Source of the DNA: Rhodopseudomonas palustris
GTDB taxonomy: Bacteria > Pseudomonadota > Alphaproteobacteria > Rhizobiales > Xanthobacteraceae
DNA: 64,000 nt
Direction of reading: 5' to 3'
Assembly: GCF_034479375.1 (NCBI RefSeq)
Contig: NZ_CP140155.1
Coordinates: forward strand, 3,196,001-3,260,000
Made by a program: the position numbers and the translations under genes. The notes under the pieces were generated by a model that saw only the letters and a program-made list of their open reading frames with translations, did no database searches and had not been told where the DNA came from. Below, one piece after another: positions 37,178 to 46,090 of this stretch. The first letter of the stretch is position 1. Every line of letters starts with the position of its first letter.

Positions 37178-40100
37178 TTATTCCGCGGCGGCGGCAAGTG
37201 GAAACGCGGGTTGCGCCGGGTCGCCTTGCTGCGGCGCGAGAGCGGCGCCGCTGTCACCACCGCGCTCGTCGAGGCTATTGCGGAACCACAACGCGTACAG
37301 CCCCGGCAGATAGAACAGCGTCAGGAAAGTGGCGACAAACAGGCCGCCCATGATGGTGATCGCCATCGGCCCCCAGAAGGCGGAACGCGACAGCGGAATC
37401 ATCGCCAGGATCGCGGCCAGCGCCGTCAGCACCACCGGCCGGGCCCGGCGCACCGTGGCCTCGACGATCGCCACGCGCCGGGTCGAGCCCTGCGCGACGT
37501 CGGTCTCGATCTGGTCCACCAGAATGACGGTGTTGCGCATGATCATGCCGGCCAGCGCGATCAGCCCCAGCAGCGCCACGAAACCGAACGGCGCATTGGC
37601 GACGTTGAGGCCGAGCGAGGCGCCGATGACACCGAGCGGCGCGGTGAGGAACACCAGCAGCAGCCGCGGGAAGCTCTGCAACTGGATCATCAGCAGCGTC
37701 AGCATCACGATCACCATCACCGGAAACAGGATGAAGATCGACGCATTGCCCTTGGCGGATTCCTCGATCGCGCCACCCAGCTCGATTCGGTAGGCGGACG
37801 GCAGACCTGCGCGGATCGTCTCGAGCTGCGGCCAGATCGCGTTGGTGACGTCGGGCGCCTGCACGCCGTCGACGACATCGGCGCGCACCGTGATCGCCAT
37901 GTCGCGGTTGCGCCGCCACAGGATCGGTTCTTCGTGCGCGTAGTCGACCTTGGCCACCTGCGACAGCGGCACCGCGACGCCGTTGCGCGCGGTGATCGTC
38001 AGTTCGCCGATCCGGCCGAGATCGAGCCGCTCCGACGGCACGGCGCGCGCGACGACACCGATCTTCTCGACGCCATCGCGCACCGTCGTCACCTGCGCGC
38101 CCGAGATCAGCATCGCCAGCGCTTGCGAGATGTCCTGCGGCGTCAGCCCGAGCGAACGGGCGCGGTCCTGATCGACGACCAGCTTGAGATAGGGCGACTG
38201 CTCGTTCCAGTCGAGATGCGGATCGATCACATTGGGATTGGCCTTCACCACGTCACGCACCTGATAGGCGATCTCGCGCACCTTGGCGGTGTCCGAGCCG
38301 ATCACCCGGAACTGCACCGGGAAGCCGACCGGCGGGCCGAAGTTGAAGCGGTCGACGCGGACCCGCGCTTCGGCGAGCCGGCCGTCATGCGCCGCCTGTT
38401 CGAGTTGCGCCTTGATCCGCTCGCGTGCGGCGACGTCCTTGGCGACGATCACGATCTCGGCGAAGGATTCGGTCGGGAGCTGCGGATTGAGCCCCATCCA
38501 GAATCGCGGCGAGCCCTTGCCGACATAGGCCGTGTAGGTCGAGATGTCGCCGTCGTCCTTCAGCAGCGTCTCGGCCTGCTTGACGGTGTTCATCGTAACG
38601 TTGAACGCCGTGCCTTCCGGCAGGCGGAGCTGCAGGAACAGTTCGGGCCGCTCGGACAACGGGAAGAATTGCTGCTGGACGTGGCCGAAGCCGACCACCG
38701 ACGCGACGAAGATGCCGACGGTGGCGAGCACCACCGTGCCGCGCCAGCGCACGCACCAGGCGACGCCGGCGCGCAGCGCGCGATAGATCCTGGTGTGATA
38801 CACTTCGTCGGGGTTGTGGCCCTTCTTGCCGGCGAAGTCCGGCAGCAGCTTGACGCCGATATAGGGCGTGAAGATCACCGCGACGAACCACGACGCGACC
38901 AGCGCGATCGCCACGATCCAGAAAATGCCGCCGGCATATTCGCCGACCGAGGAATTGGCGAAGCCGATCGGCAGAAACCCCACGGCGGTGACCAGCGTGC
39001 CGGTCAGCATCGGAAACGCGGTCGACTCCCAGGCGAAGGATGCGGCGCGGGCGCGATCCCAGCCCTGCTCCATCTTCACCACCATCATCTCCACCGCGAT
39101 GATGGCGTCGTCGACCAGCAGCCCGAGCGCGATGATCAGCGCGCCGAGCGTGATACGGTGAAGGTCGATCGACATCACATTCATCACGATGAAGACGATC
39201 GCCAGCACCAGCGGCACCGACAGCGCCACCACGATGCCGGTGCGCCAGCCGAGCGCCAGGAACGACACGAACAGCACGATCACCAGCGCCTCGACGAACG
39301 ACATCATGAACTCGCCGACGGCGTGTTTCACCACCTGCGGCTGATCGGCGATCTGTTCGATCTCGATGCCCTGCGGAACCTCGCCCATGAACTCCGCGGT
39401 CGCGGCTTTCACCTGCTCGCCGAGTTCGAGAATATTGGCGCCATTGGCGGTGACGACGCCAATTCCGATCGCCGGCTTGCCCTTCTGCCGCACCATGTAG
39501 TCGGTCGGATCGACATAGCCGTGCGAGACCGTCGCGATGTCGCCGAGCCGGAACACCCGGCCATTGCTCTCGACCGGCGTTTCGGCCACCGCCTTGGCGC
39601 CGTCGAGCGCTCCGGTGACGCGCAGCGGCACGCGCTGCGCGGAGGTTTCGACCGTGCCCGCCGGCGTCACCGCGTTCTGCTTGGCGAGCGAGTCGAACAG
39701 CGCCTGCGGCGTCAGGCCGAGGGTGGCGAGTTTCGCGTGCGAGAACTCGACGTAGATCCGCTCGTCCTGGGTGCCGTAGATATTGACCTTGGTGACATTG
39801 GCGACTTTCAGCAGCCGCTGGCGCAGGCCTTCGGCGGCCTTCTTGAGCTGCGCGTAGGTCGCGCCGTCGCCGGTCATCATATAGAGGATGGAATCGACGT
39901 CGCTGTATTCGTCGTTGATGTTCGGACCGATCAGATCGCTCGGGAGCTGAGGCGCGACGTCCCACAACTTCTTGCGCAGCAGATAGAGGAGATGCGGCAC
40001 TTCGGCCGGCGGCGTCGAGTCGCGGAAGGTCACCTGCATCGCCGCGAACGACGCCTTCGAATAGGTCTGCACCTTCTCGAAATACGGCAGCTCCTGCAGC

Positions 40101-40318
40101 TTCTTCTCGATCGGGTCGGCGACCTGTTCCTGCATCTCTCTGGCGGTGGCGCCCGGCCAGATCACCGAGATCACCGCGACCTTCACGGTGAACGACGGAT
40201 CCTCGGCGCGGCCGAGCCGCTGATACGAGTAGATCCCGGAGACGCCCAACGCCACGATGAGGAACAGGATCAGCGCCGGATGCGCGACAGCCCATGCCGA
40301 CAGATTGAACCAGCGCAT
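37178..40318 (-). CDS. RND-superfamily efflux pump permease
   Basis: 1046-residue inner-membrane proton/drug antiporter. N-terminal helix LILFLIVALGVSGIYSYQRL. The large periplasmic loop starts EDPSFTVKVAVISVIWPGAT and includes ILYMMTGDGATYAQLKKAAE. TM4 has ITLGALIIALGLLVDDAIIA with the conserved double-Asp of the proton relay in VDDAI. A second half follows (FFPLSERPELFLQLRLPEGT) with LIALAGMIMRNTVILVDQIE and FLTLFYLPGLYALWF near the end. The start ATG 40318 (MRWFNLSAWA) lies 16 nt after the lipoprotein stop. Substrate unknown. A 1294-codon open frame on the opposite strand is antisense. Confidence 0.95.
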   Translation of the reverse strand: MRWFNLSAWAVAHPALILFLIVALGVSGIYSYQRLGRAEDPSFTVKVAVISVIWPGATAREMQEQVADPIEKKLQELPYFEKVQTYSKASFAAMQVTFRDSTPPAEVPHLLYLLRKKLWDVAPQLPSDLIGPNINDEYSDVDSILYMMTGDGATYAQLKKAAEGLRQRLLKVANVTKVNIYGTQDERIYVEFSHAKLATLGLTPQALFDSLAKQNAVTPAGTVETSAQRVPLRVTGALDGAKAVAETPVESNGRVFRLGDIATVSHGYVDPTDYMVRQKGKPAIGIGVVTANGANILELGEQVKAATAEFMGEVPQGIEIEQIADQPQVVKHAVGEFMMSFVEALVIVLFVSFLALGWRTGIVVALSVPLVLAIVFIVMNVMSIDLHRITLGALIIALGLLVDDAIIAVEMMVVKMEQGWDRARAASFAWESTAFPMLTGTLVTAVGFLPIGFANSSVGEYAGGIFWIVAIALVASWFVAVIFTPYIGVKLLPDFAGKKGHNPDEVYHTRIYRALRAGVAWCVRWRGTVVLATVGIFVASVVGFGHVQQQFFPLSERPELFLQLRLPEGTAFNVTMNTVKQAETLLKDDGDISTYTAYVGKGSPRFWMGLNPQLPTESFAEIVIVAKDVAARERIKAQLEQAAHDGRLAEARVRVDRFNFGPPVGFPVQFRVIGSDTAKVREIAYQVRDVVKANPNVIDPHLDWNEQSPYLKLVVDQDRARSLGLTPQDISQALAMLISGAQVTTVRDGVEKIGVVARAVPSERLDLGRIGELTITARNGVAVPLSQVAKVDYAHEEPILWRRNRDMAITVRADVVDGVQAPDVTNAIWPQLETIRAGLPSAYRIELGGAIEESAKGNASIFILFPVMVIVMLTLLMIQLQSFPRLLLVFLTAPLGVIGASLGLNVANAPFGFVALLGLIALAGMIMRNTVILVDQIETDVAQGSTRRVAIVEATVRRARPVVLTALAAILAMIPLSRSAFWGPMAITIMGGLFVATFLTLFYLPGLYALWFRNSLDERGGDSGAALAPQQGDPAQPAFPLAAAAE

Positions 40319-40334
40319 CGGATCCCCGCGCGAT

Positions 40335-41441
40335 CTAGAACGACAGCGACGAGACGACCCGGACCGTTTCGGCCGGATCGAGCTTCTGCACCCCGAGCAC
40401 GACCACCTTGGCGCCGTCCTCGACACCACCGCCGATCACCACCTTCTCGGTCTCGTAGGCCTTTACCGTCACCGGCTTCAGCGTCACCTGTCCGACGGCG
40501 TCGACGACATAGACCGACGACGTACCACCCTGATTGAACAGCGCCGACAGCGGCACCCGTGCGACCCGGAGCGTGTCCGGATCGGCGAGCGTCAGCGTCG
40601 CCGTCATCCCGAACACGACACGGTCGTCGGCGTCGGGCAGCGAAAACTTGGCGAGGAAAGTGCGGGTCGCGGGATCGGCCATCGGCGCAACCTCCCGCAG
40701 CTTCGCCGTGTAGCTGCGGCGCGGCTCCGACCACAGCGAAACACTGGCGACACCCTGGGTCGCCCGCGTGATCAGCGTCTCCGGGATTGCGACCACCGCC
40801 TCCTTCTCGCCGAACCGCGCGATGCGGAATGCCGGCTGTCCTGCCGAGACGACCTGGCCGGCGTCGATCAGAGTCGCGGTGACGACGCCCCGGGTGTCGG
40901 CCACCAGACTGGCGTAGGACAGTGCGTTGCGAGTGAGGTCCACCGAGCGCTCGGCGCGGGCAAAGCGGGCGCGGGCCTCGTCCGCCGCAGCACGCGCCTG
41001 GTCCATCTGCGCTTCGGTCGCCCAGCCCTTGGTGCGAAGCTCTCTGGCCCGGTTCTCGGACGCGATCGCCTGCGCCAGCACGCCCTTTGCGGCGCCGTGC
41101 TCGGCGTCGGCCTGCTCGGCCTGCAGCTTCAGATCGGTCTGGTCGAGTAGCGCCAGCGGCTGGCCGATTTCGACCGTCTGACCGACCTCGACCAGGCGCT
41201 GCGCCACCTTGCCGGCGACCCGGAAGCCGATATCGGTCTCGATCCGCGGCCGGACCGTGCCGACGAAGCTGCGCTCCGGGGACGCCGTCGTGAAATAGAC
41301 CGTCTCGACCAACACGGGCCGCGCCGGACGGTCGTTGTTGGACTGCTTGTCATTGCACCCCGCCAGAGCGAGCGCCGCGAGGGCAACCAGAATGCCGGCC
41401 AGCAGCCGGAAAAGTCCATCGAACATCGGGTGCGCAATCAT
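40335..41441 (-). CDS. RND membrane-fusion (adaptor) lipoprotein
   Basis: Periplasmic adaptor linking the RND pump to an outer-membrane channel. 368 residues from ATG 41441. The signal peptide ends in lipobox LALAGC (Cys about 29), so the mature protein is a lipoprotein. Biotinyl-lipoyl-like half FRVAGKVAQRLVEVGQTVEIGQPLALLD, a helical hairpin (LKLQAEQADAEHGAAKGVLA), and a second lipoyl half TATLIDAGQVVSAGQPAF. The C-terminal membrane-proximal domain ends VRVVSSLSF. First gene of the operon, directly after the operator palindrome. No outer-membrane factor gene lies nearby. Confidence 0.93.
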   Translation of the reverse strand: MIAHPMFDGLFRLLAGILVALAALALAGCNDKQSNNDRPARPVLVETVYFTTASPERSFVGTVRPRIETDIGFRVAGKVAQRLVEVGQTVEIGQPLALLDQTDLKLQAEQADAEHGAAKGVLAQAIASENRARELRTKGWATEAQMDQARAAADEARARFARAERSVDLTRNALSYASLVADTRGVVTATLIDAGQVVSAGQPAFRIARFGEKEAVVAIPETLITRATQGVASVSLWSEPRRSYTAKLREVAPMADPATRTFLAKFSLPDADDRVVFGMTATLTLADPDTLRVARVPLSALFNQGGTSSVYVVDAVGQVTLKPVTVKAYETEKVVIGGGVEDGAKVVVLGVQKLDPAETVRVVSSLSF

Positions 41442-41477
41442 CGACAGGTCCTCGAATAGCCACGCGGCACTGTCGAA

Positions 41478-41513
41478 TGACCACTGACGATTGTCAATAA
41501 TCGTCAGTGGTCA
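41478..41513. promoter_or_regulatory. 36-bp palindromic operator upstream of the RND operon
   Basis: TGACCACTGACGATT (41478-41492) and its exact complement AATCGTCAGTGGTCA (41499-41513), 15-bp perfect arms around GTCAAT. On the minus strand TTGACA (41497-41492) lies in the centre, so the probable -35 element would be covered by a bound repressor. The TetR protein of the operon is the obvious candidate. Confidence 0.85.
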
Positions 41514-41617
41514 TTTTCGAGGAGCTGCGCTATTCTGCCGCACTGCCATAGGCGCGCTGCAGAGCCTCGCCATCGAGCTTCACCATCATCATTGCCAGCA
41601 TCGCCCGCCGGGGCCCG

Positions 41618-44293
41618 TCAGCTCGCCAGCCTGAAACTGCCCTCGCAGTGCCGGCGCAATTCGGACAGCGCCTTGGCGAGCTGATCGGCCTGCGCTTCGA
41701 GGGCTTCCGCCGACGCGATCGATGCCCCCAGTTCGATGGCGCGCGCGATATCGACGACTGTCGCAAATCCCAACGTTGCAGCGCCACCCTTCATCGCATG
41801 CGCTTCGATCGCCAGCATGTCGCGATCAATGGCGTCGCCGAAGCCGCGAAACAAAGCGATCCGGCGTTCGGTTTCGCTGAAGAACAGGGCCACCATGTCG
41901 TTGACCTGGTCGCGGCCGATCTCCTCGGTCAGTTCGGTCAGGATATTCAGATCGAGCGGCGGAGGCGGCGCCAGAGGGGCCGGCGGGTCGAGCACCGCCG
42001 GGCTGCCGCCGCCGCGCAGCGCGCGCAGCACCGCTGCGACCAGCGCGGGCTTGCGCAGCGGCTTGGCGAGGAAGTCGGTCATGCCGGCCTCGCGACAGGT
42101 CCTGATGTCGTCGGGGAACGCATTCGCCGTCAGGGCGATGATCGGCAGCTTGGCGAATGCGCCACCCTGGGCGCGGATCGCGCGGGTGGCGGCCAGCCCG
42201 TCCATCGTCGGCATCCGCACATCCATCAGCACGACGTCGAACTCTTCCTCGGCCACCGCGCGCAGCGCTTCGGCGCCGTCGGACACGATGCGGGTCTCGG
42301 CGGCGAATTCCTGCAGCATTTTCAGCACCACCATCTGATTGGTGGCATCGTCTTCGGCGATCAGCATCCGCAGCGAATGGCCGAGCAACGCGATCCGGGT
42401 TCGCAGATCGTCATTGCCGACCCGGTCGAGCCGATAGTCGGCGATCAGCGCGTTGGTCCAAGGCAAGTCCAGACTGAAGCGGAAGGTCGATCCTTCGCCC
42501 AGCTTCGAGGTCACGTCGATGGTGCCGCCCATCTGCTCGACGATGCGCCGGCTGATCGCCAGCCCCAGGCCCGTGCCCCCGAAGCGGCGATTGATCGAAA
42601 CGTCGCCTTGCGCGAAATCGGTGAACAGCGAGCCGACCCGATCGGGCGGAATGCCGATGCCGGTGTCGGTGACCTGCCACTCGATCGTGGCGTAGCTGTC
42701 GTCGCGCTTCACGCAGGTGAGCACGATGGTGACGCCGCCCCGATCGGTGAACTTCACCGCGTTGAAGGCGAGGTTGAGCAGCACCTGTCGAATTCGCTGG
42801 GCGTCCCCGGTCAGGGCCGGCGGCAGCCGCGGATCGACGTCGACCTTCAGCGCCAGCCCCTTCGCCCGCGCGTTCGGCTCGACGATCGACCGCACCGCAT
42901 CGACCAGCACCGACGGCGAGAAGTTGACCTGTTCGAATTCGATGCGACCGGCCTCGAGTTTGGACAGGTCGAGGATGTCATTGAGGATCCGCAGCAGATT
43001 GTCGCCGGAGTCGCGGATCGTCGTGACCGCGTGATGCTGCTCCGGATCGAGCTTGGTCTCGAGCAGCGAGTTGGCGAGTCCGAGCACGCCGTTCATCGGC
43101 GTGCGGATTTCGTGGCTCATCATCGCCAGGAAGCCGGATTTCGCGCGGTTCTCGGCCTCGGCCTGCTCGGCCCGCCAGCGCTCGGTGACGTCGCGGCCGA
43201 CGCCGCGATAGCCGGTGAACTCGCCGTTGTGATCGAGCATCGGCCGCGCCGTCAGCGACCAAAGCCGCTGGGTGCCGCCGATCATCACATGCACGACGAG
43301 TTCGTGCATCGGTTCGCGCGCCGCCATCTTGGCGGCGACCGCGGCCGCGCAGCGGCCGTCTTCCGGGCACAGCATGCCGAGCACGTCCGAGAGCTGTGCG
43401 CCCTGCAGGATACTGACCGGCAGATGCGCGACTTCGACGAAGCGGTCGGGCACATGCACCAGCCGCCCCTCGCTGTCGGTCTGCCACAGCCAGTCGCTGG
43501 CGTTCGCCTGGAAATCCTTGAGCAGCAGAGAGATGATCTCGGTGTTGCGCTCGAGTTCGAACTGGGCGCGGAGATTGTCGAAGAACATCTCGCCGTGCGA
43601 GACCAGATTCCGCGACATGAACACGGCGTAGAGCATCAGAAAAATCATGGTGATCTGATAGCCGGTGCCGGTGCACAGCATCAGCGCGATCGCAGAGCCG
43701 AGCACCATCGCCCAGGTATAGGCAAGGCCTGCGCGCGGCACCGTGGACAGCGCAAACGCGCCGCCCGACATCATACCTGTGACAAGGCAGCCGATGATCA
43801 ACTGATCGGTCGGCTCGGCATCGGGAAACAGTGCAATCGGCATTGCGCCCCAGATCATGCCGAGGATCAGGGCCTGCACGCTCATCCGCCTGATCGCGTT
43901 CGCGGAGGCCTCGCGCGGCGGATTGTGCCGCGTCTTGAGCCAGGACCGCATAGCCAGCGCCGCAGCGATGCCGATCGAGCCGAACCACGTCAGCAGGAAC
44001 AGGTGGGAGTTTCTGTCCCAGAACGTCACCAGGACCAGTGCCGCGTTGAACATATTGATCGACATCGTGACCGGCACCAGCCGGCTGACGCTGTGGATCT
44101 GCGCGGCGCGGATCAGCCGCATCTCGCGTTCGTCGACATTGGCGGGTGTCAGGGTGCCGGCGCCACGGCCGCCGAACCAGAAGGCCAACCGCGAAGGCCA
44201 GTCCCCCCGAATCCGCTGTGCCGTCATGATGGTCTGCCGTAGGCCGGACATCTCGCAACGCTCTCTCGGCCGCTCGTCAGGTTCTGCATTCAA
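41618..44293 (-). CDS. Hybrid sensor histidine kinase with REC and HPt domains
   Basis: 891-residue inner-membrane sensor. An N-terminal region of about six TM helices (ALVLVTFWDRNSHLFLLTWF; IIGCLVTGMMSGGAFAL; GLAYTWAMVLGSAIALMLCT) is followed by a PAS domain (DWLWQTDSEGRLVHVPDRFV; WSLTARPMLDHNGEFTGYRG). HisKA has MMSHEIRTPMNG (phospho-His near residue 400). HATPase_c has N, G1 and G2 boxes (NAVKFTDRGG; DTGIGIPPD; GTGLGLAISRR). A REC domain has the phosphoacceptor Asp in VVLMDVRMPTMDG. A C-terminal HPt domain carries its His in AIEAHAMKGGAATLGF. It is a full internal phosphorelay without output. No cognate response regulator is adjacent. Signal unknown. Confidence 0.93.
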   Translation of the reverse strand: MNAEPDERPRERCEMSGLRQTIMTAQRIRGDWPSRLAFWFGGRGAGTLTPANVDEREMRLIRAAQIHSVSRLVPVTMSINMFNAALVLVTFWDRNSHLFLLTWFGSIGIAAALAMRSWLKTRHNPPREASANAIRRMSVQALILGMIWGAMPIALFPDAEPTDQLIIGCLVTGMMSGGAFALSTVPRAGLAYTWAMVLGSAIALMLCTGTGYQITMIFLMLYAVFMSRNLVSHGEMFFDNLRAQFELERNTEIISLLLKDFQANASDWLWQTDSEGRLVHVPDRFVEVAHLPVSILQGAQLSDVLGMLCPEDGRCAAAVAAKMAAREPMHELVVHVMIGGTQRLWSLTARPMLDHNGEFTGYRGVGRDVTERWRAEQAEAENRAKSGFLAMMSHEIRTPMNGVLGLANSLLETKLDPEQHHAVTTIRDSGDNLLRILNDILDLSKLEAGRIEFEQVNFSPSVLVDAVRSIVEPNARAKGLALKVDVDPRLPPALTGDAQRIRQVLLNLAFNAVKFTDRGGVTIVLTCVKRDDSYATIEWQVTDTGIGIPPDRVGSLFTDFAQGDVSINRRFGGTGLGLAISRRIVEQMGGTIDVTSKLGEGSTFRFSLDLPWTNALIADYRLDRVGNDDLRTRIALLGHSLRMLIAEDDATNQMVVLKMLQEFAAETRIVSDGAEALRAVAEEEFDVVLMDVRMPTMDGLAATRAIRAQGGAFAKLPIIALTANAFPDDIRTCREAGMTDFLAKPLRKPALVAAVLRALRGGGSPAVLDPPAPLAPPPPLDLNILTELTEEIGRDQVNDMVALFFSETERRIALFRGFGDAIDRDMLAIEAHAMKGGAATLGFATVVDIARAIELGASIASAEALEAQADQLAKALSELRRHCEGSFRLAS

Positions 44294-44703
44294 TCACCGG
44301 ACCCGGGCCTGGCAAGGTGATTATACCCGCGCCACCGACTACTGTCTTCCGGCGCCGCGTATCAGCTATCGCCCAGGCGTCTGGCGACCCCGGCCGATGG
44401 CGTAGCGACCATGGGACCCCGTTGCTTCCGAGGCGTTAATTTGGACGCGACCGCTGCAAGGATAGCCACGGCAGTTAACAATTGCCGAAAGTTACAGGAG
44501 AAATCGACTGAGCAATACTGCTCATCCGGGACGGATGATGGATCGACTTCCGCATCGTCGCTCCTCGATTCGCCGGATGGCTGTTCGTTCCGTCGTTCTA
44601 ACCCGATCGGAAACGATAAATTCCGGAACTGCCGACCGATCCCACCGTTGTCTCTTCGAAGCACACCAGTGAGGTGAAGCTCGAGAGATCAAGGAGAGTT
44701 TCG
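44294..44703. other. 410-nt gene-free region upstream of csbD
   Basis: No reliable gene. It holds an inverted repeat CGGCA(N9)TGCCG (44469-44487), the palindrome TGAGCA-ATAC-TGCTCA (44509-44524) and the EcfG promoter at 44625-44649. The rest is featureless to my reading. Confidence 0.6.
44625..44649 (+). promoter_or_regulatory. EcfG-type general stress response promoter
   Basis: GGAAC (44625-44629), exactly 16 nt, then CGTT (44646-44649). This matches the alphaproteobacterial EcfG consensus GGAAC-N16/17-CGTT. The csbD start lies 55 nt after CGTT, and AAGGAG precedes its ATG. CsbD-family genes are typical general-stress genes. Confidence 0.8.
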
Positions 44704-44919
44704 ATGGGTAGCACGATGGACAAGATCAAGGGCACCGCCAACGAGATGACCGGCAAGGCCAAGCAGGGAATCGGCGAGGCCACCGGCTCCGAGAAGTTGC
44801 AGGGCGAAGGCGCGGTGCAGGAAGTCAAGGGCAAGGGCCAGAAGACGATGGGCGAGGCCAAGGAAGCCGTGAAGGACACCACCGACAAGGTGTCCGATGC
44901 CGCCCACCGCAATCTCTGA
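44704..44919 (+). CDS. CsbD-family stress protein
   Basis: A 71-residue, highly charged, probably helical or partly disordered protein, accumulated under general stress in many bacteria. The start ATG 44704 follows AAGGAG. Shows the CsbD pattern DKIKGTANEMTGKAKQGIGE with repeated KGxG/A-type segments (EVKGKGQKTMGEAKEAVKD), Lys/Gly/Glu-rich and lacking Cys and Trp. It is driven by the EcfG promoter upstream and closed by a terminator at 44983-45007, so it is a monocistronic stress unit. The molecular function of the family is unknown. Confidence 0.9.
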   Translation: MGSTMDKIKGTANEMTGKAKQGIGEATGSEKLQGEGAVQEVKGKGQKTMGEAKEAVKDTTDKVSDAAHRNL

Positions 44920-44982
44920 GCGCGGCATGATCGATCGCGGTTAGTTTACCAAGCTGCGATCACTGCGAAAGAGATCACCACG

Positions 44983-45007
44983 AAAGACCGGCCTTGGGCC
45001 GGTCTTT
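44983..45007. terminator. Rho-independent terminator, possibly bidirectional
   Basis: Perfect 11-bp stem AAAGACCGGCC (44983-44993) / GGCCGGTCTTT (44997-45007), loop TTG, followed by CTGCGTTT. It ends csbD (plus) and lies 17 nt past the end of the minus-strand pseudogene. Confidence 0.88.
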
Positions 45008-45024
45008 CTGCGTTTGGGAGCCGA

Positions 45025-46006
45025 TCAACGCCGCGCCCGAACCATCACCGCGGGGTTGACGATGTCGACCGGCTCGCCGGCCGCATAGGACACGATCTGG
45101 TCGAACACATCGCCGAACTGCAGTTCGTATTCGTCGTGCGACACGTAGCCGATATGCGGCGTGGCGACGACGTTGTCCATCGTCAGCAGCGGATCCTGCG
45201 GATCACGCAGCGGCTCGGCCGAACACGTCGACCGCCGCCATGCCGGGACGGCCGGCACGCAGCGCGTCGACCAGCGCTCCGACCTCGATCAACCCCGCCC
45301 TGCTGGTGTTGACCAACAGCGCCGTCGGCTTCATCCGCGCCAGATCCGCACGCGTGACGATGCCGCGGGTGGCGTCGACCAGCCGCATGTGCAGCGACAG
45401 CACGTCGCTGTCGGCGAAGAATTCCTCTCTGCTTCCCGCGATCAGATATCCGTCGGCGCGCGCCTCCGCCAGATTGGGCTCGCGCGCCCAGACCTGCACC
45501 GTCATGCCGAAAGCACGGCCATAGCCCGCGACCACCCGGCCGATCCGGCCGTAGCCGTAAATTCCCAGAGTCTTGTCGCGCAGCGTGTGGCCGACGCCGA
45601 TCTGCCATGTGCCGGCCTTGAGCGCCGCCATCTGCTGCGGAATCTGTCGCATCGCCGCCAGCACCAGACCCCAGGTCAATTCGGCCGCCGCATAGGACGG
45701 CGCGCCGGCGCTCATGTTCGACGACACCACGATGCCGAGCCGCGTGCAGGCGTCGATATCGATGTGCGGATAGACGCCGCGCTGGCTGATCAGCTTCAGC
45801 TTCGGCAGCTTCTCCAGCAAGGCGGCACGGATCTGCGTGCGCTCGCGGATCAGCACCAGCGCCTCGGCATCACGCAGCCGCTCCGCCAGTGCGTCGGTGT
45901 CCTGGACGTGATCGTTGAACACCGTGACGTCGTGGCCGTCGAGCTTGGCGAAGCACTCCAGCGTCCGCAGCGTGTCGAAGTAATCGTCGAGGATGGCGAC
46001 TTTCAC
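45025..46006 (-). pseudogene. D-2-hydroxyacid dehydrogenase, frameshifted near the C-terminus
   Basis: NAD-dependent D-2-hydroxyacid dehydrogenase family. The first frame (start ATG 46006, [20 protein letters not shown]) runs 267 codons with the NAD motif [20 protein letters not shown], the catalytic Arg region [17 protein letters not shown], and then goes out of frame after GMAAVDVF. The C-terminal part ([20 protein letters not shown] then [20 protein letters not shown], with the catalytic His) continues in another frame to 45025. The break is at about 45215-45222, where GAC-GTG-TTC-GGCC should read VF(D/E)xEPL. One or two bases are lost or gained. It may be a true decay or an assembly error. 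Confidence 0.85.
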
Positions 46007-46029
46007 GCGGCGTGTCCCTTCTCTTCTTC

Positions 46030-46055
46030 TCCCCTCCCCCTTGCGGGGAGGGGAG
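46030..46055. repeat. Short family E hairpin
   Basis: CTCCCCTCCCCC-TTG-CGGGGAGGGGAG, a near-perfect stem in the gap between ggt and the dehydrogenase, reduced relative to the long element at 21838-21960. Confidence 0.8.
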
Positions 46056-46090
46056 CCATCGCCGCTTCGATCCGAGCAACTATTGCTTTC

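Noticed and set aside
36653..40537. A 1294-codon open frame on the plus strand opposite the RND and TetR genes
   Set aside because: It is antisense to clear RND and TetR protein sequence; high GC gives long open frames by chance. Its translation is Arg/His/Asp-rich with no fold.
41648..44242. An 864-codon plus-strand frame opposite the hybrid kinase
   Set aside because: Antisense of a kinase with all catalytic motifs; the composition is typical of GC-rich shadow frames.
35909..44293. A novel defence system around the TetR/RND/kinase region
   Set aside because: Every gene is explained by efflux, flavin reductase or sensor families; no nuclease, helicase or defence-type effector is present.
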